Made by a program: the position numbers and the translations under genes. A stretch of DNA of 12,748 nucleotides. Source: JACQSU01 sp964359785. GTDB lineage: Archaea > Nanobdellota > Nanobdellia > Woesearchaeales > JAGWAF01. The notes beneath the pieces were generated by a model. The model made no database searches, had not been told where the DNA came from, and saw nothing but the letters and a program-made list of their open reading frames with translations. This document shows positions 12,325-12,748 of this stretch, piece after piece; the stretch's first letter is position 1, and each line of letters starts with the position of its first letter. The DNA lies in assembly GCA_964359785.1 (NCBI GenBank), contig CAYHWL010000040.1, forward strand, positions 1 through 12,748. The letters run 5' to 3'.

Positions 12325-12624
12325 CTATTTCTTCTTCTTGCCGTCAGCCGCGATCTTAAGACGCGCATTCTCATGAGCGATATCAAGCATCTTCTGATTT
12401 ATCAAAGCAAACTTATCAGAAAGATCAATAATCTGGTCGACTAGTCTGTCTTTTGAACGCTCGAAATTGGTGCGAAGCTCACGGAGTTCTCCATCCTTAC
12501 CCTGGACGTGGCCTCTTGCCTCTTCCACCTCTTTTTCTAAAGAGGCTATACGGCCCTTCTGACTGACAATGATCTTCTCCTTCAAAACATCAGATTGACT
12601 ACGGAATATATCCATGAACCCCAT
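12325..12624 (-). CDS. Small coiled-coil protein
   Basis: I do not recognise a family. The 99-aa product starts MGFMDIFRSQ, a short amphipathic hydrophobic start that could touch a membrane or partner. It then forms a long helix from about residue 13 to 90 with heptad-like spacing (LKEKI, RIASLEKEVEEARG, LRELRTNFERSKDRLVDQII, NARLKI), so a coiled-coil dimer is likely, and it ends in Lys-Lys-Lys-Lys. The start at 12624 is chosen because a Shine-Dalgarno lies four bases before it; the upstream extension to 12666 would reach the TATA box. It converges on the antiporter. Residues 86-99 are rich in Lys and Asn and could bind nucleic acid, but this is only a guess. Confidence 0.75.
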   Translation of the reverse strand: MGFMDIFRSQSDVLKEKIIVSQKGRIASLEKEVEEARGHVQGKDGELRELRTNFERSKDRLVDQIIDLSDKFALINQKMLDIAHENARLKIAADGKKKK

Positions 12625-12628
12625 GACT

Positions 12629-12635
12629 ATCACCC
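12629..12635 (-). promoter_or_regulatory. Shine-Dalgarno site of the coiled-coil gene
   Basis: GGGTGAT on the minus strand, four bases before the ATG at 12624, a six-base match (GGTGAT) to the archaeal anti-SD. This decides the start, because the frame stays open upstream to 12666. Confidence 0.6.
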
Positions 12636-12665
12636 ATTTTTGTAGAGGATAACGCCATAAACGCA

Positions 12666-12673
12666 TATATAAA
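12666..12673 (-). promoter_or_regulatory. TATA box for the coiled-coil gene
   Basis: TTTATATA on the minus strand, centred about 45 nt before the ATG at 12624. A start 25 nt downstream gives a leader of about 20 nt that contains the Shine-Dalgarno, the same arrangement as GAPDH. Confidence 0.6.
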
Positions 12674-12748
12674 CGTTTCTCAATAAATTTATAATTGTAT
12701 AGTTCCGTAATTAGTTGTCACTTCTGCAGTATACAGATCAATCATTTT

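Noticed and set aside
12689..12748. Short minus-strand frame entering from the right edge (IDLYTAEVTTNYGTIQL), slightly like a cyclophilin N-terminus
   Set aside because: Only about 19 codons are visible before a TAA and nothing further matches a cyclophilin. It could be the end of an outside gene or chance.
1..12748. CRISPR array or other short regularly spaced repeats
   Set aside because: No short repeat with regular unique spacers was seen on either strand; the only repeat is the 3.6-kb tandem unit with its 11-bp ends.

Overview
The window reads as archaeal DNA, most likely from a DPANN-type lineage (for example Woesearchaeota or Pacearchaeota). The domain call rests on an archaeal-type Elp3, a stand-alone Bud32 kinase of the KEOPS complex, an archaeal NOL1/NOP2/Sun RNA methyltransferase, a tRNA gene without encoded CCA, and TATA-type boxes centred about 24-27 nt upstream of most start codons, the layout of leaderless archaeal transcripts. 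The lineage is inferred: a bacterial-type (class I) GAPDH, a D-lactate-dehydrogenase-like enzyme and many small proteins fit a fermentative DPANN archaeon, but this is not proven.

Layout. Positions 35-823: two small, possibly paralogous unknown proteins and tRNA-Pro(GGG), all on the minus strand. Positions 824-1423: bud32. Positions 1306-8525: two head-to-tail copies of a 3,610-bp unit that look identical by eye. Each carries a hicB antitoxin with a hicA toxin gene interrupted by one TGA, a membrane-anchored six-cysteine mini-protein coupled to GAPDH, and, divergently, a 2-hydroxyacid dehydrogenase followed by small membrane proteins. An 11-bp sequence (GATGCTGGCGG) sits at both outer ends and at the central joint. 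The joint lies inside bud32 on one side and a 72-aa membrane protein gene on the other, so one intact copy of each survives at the outer edges while the joint carries two truncated, antisense-overlapping fragments. Positions 8625-11262: the RNA m5C methyltransferase and Elp3 on the minus strand. Positions 11361-12302: a Ca2+/cation antiporter. Positions 12325-12624: a small coiled-coil protein.

How the genes fit together. The flanks are rich in tRNA-modification functions (Bud32 for t6A37, Elp3 for wobble uridine, an m5C methyltransferase, a tRNA gene). The duplicated centre is a redox and fermentation module: GAPDH makes NAD(P)H and the 2-hydroxyacid dehydrogenase can re-oxidise it. The two are divergently transcribed from back-to-back TATA boxes. 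Both enzymes lack the acidic residue that normally selects NAD over NADP, so a shared NADP(H) preference is a testable idea.

Most noteworthy items: the tandem duplication and its 11-bp joint; the hicA frame that is complete except for one in-frame TGA; and the small protein whose cysteine spacing is mirror-symmetric (C-x6-C-x3-C-x11-C-x3-C-x6-C), encoded in a one-base stop/start overlap with GAPDH.
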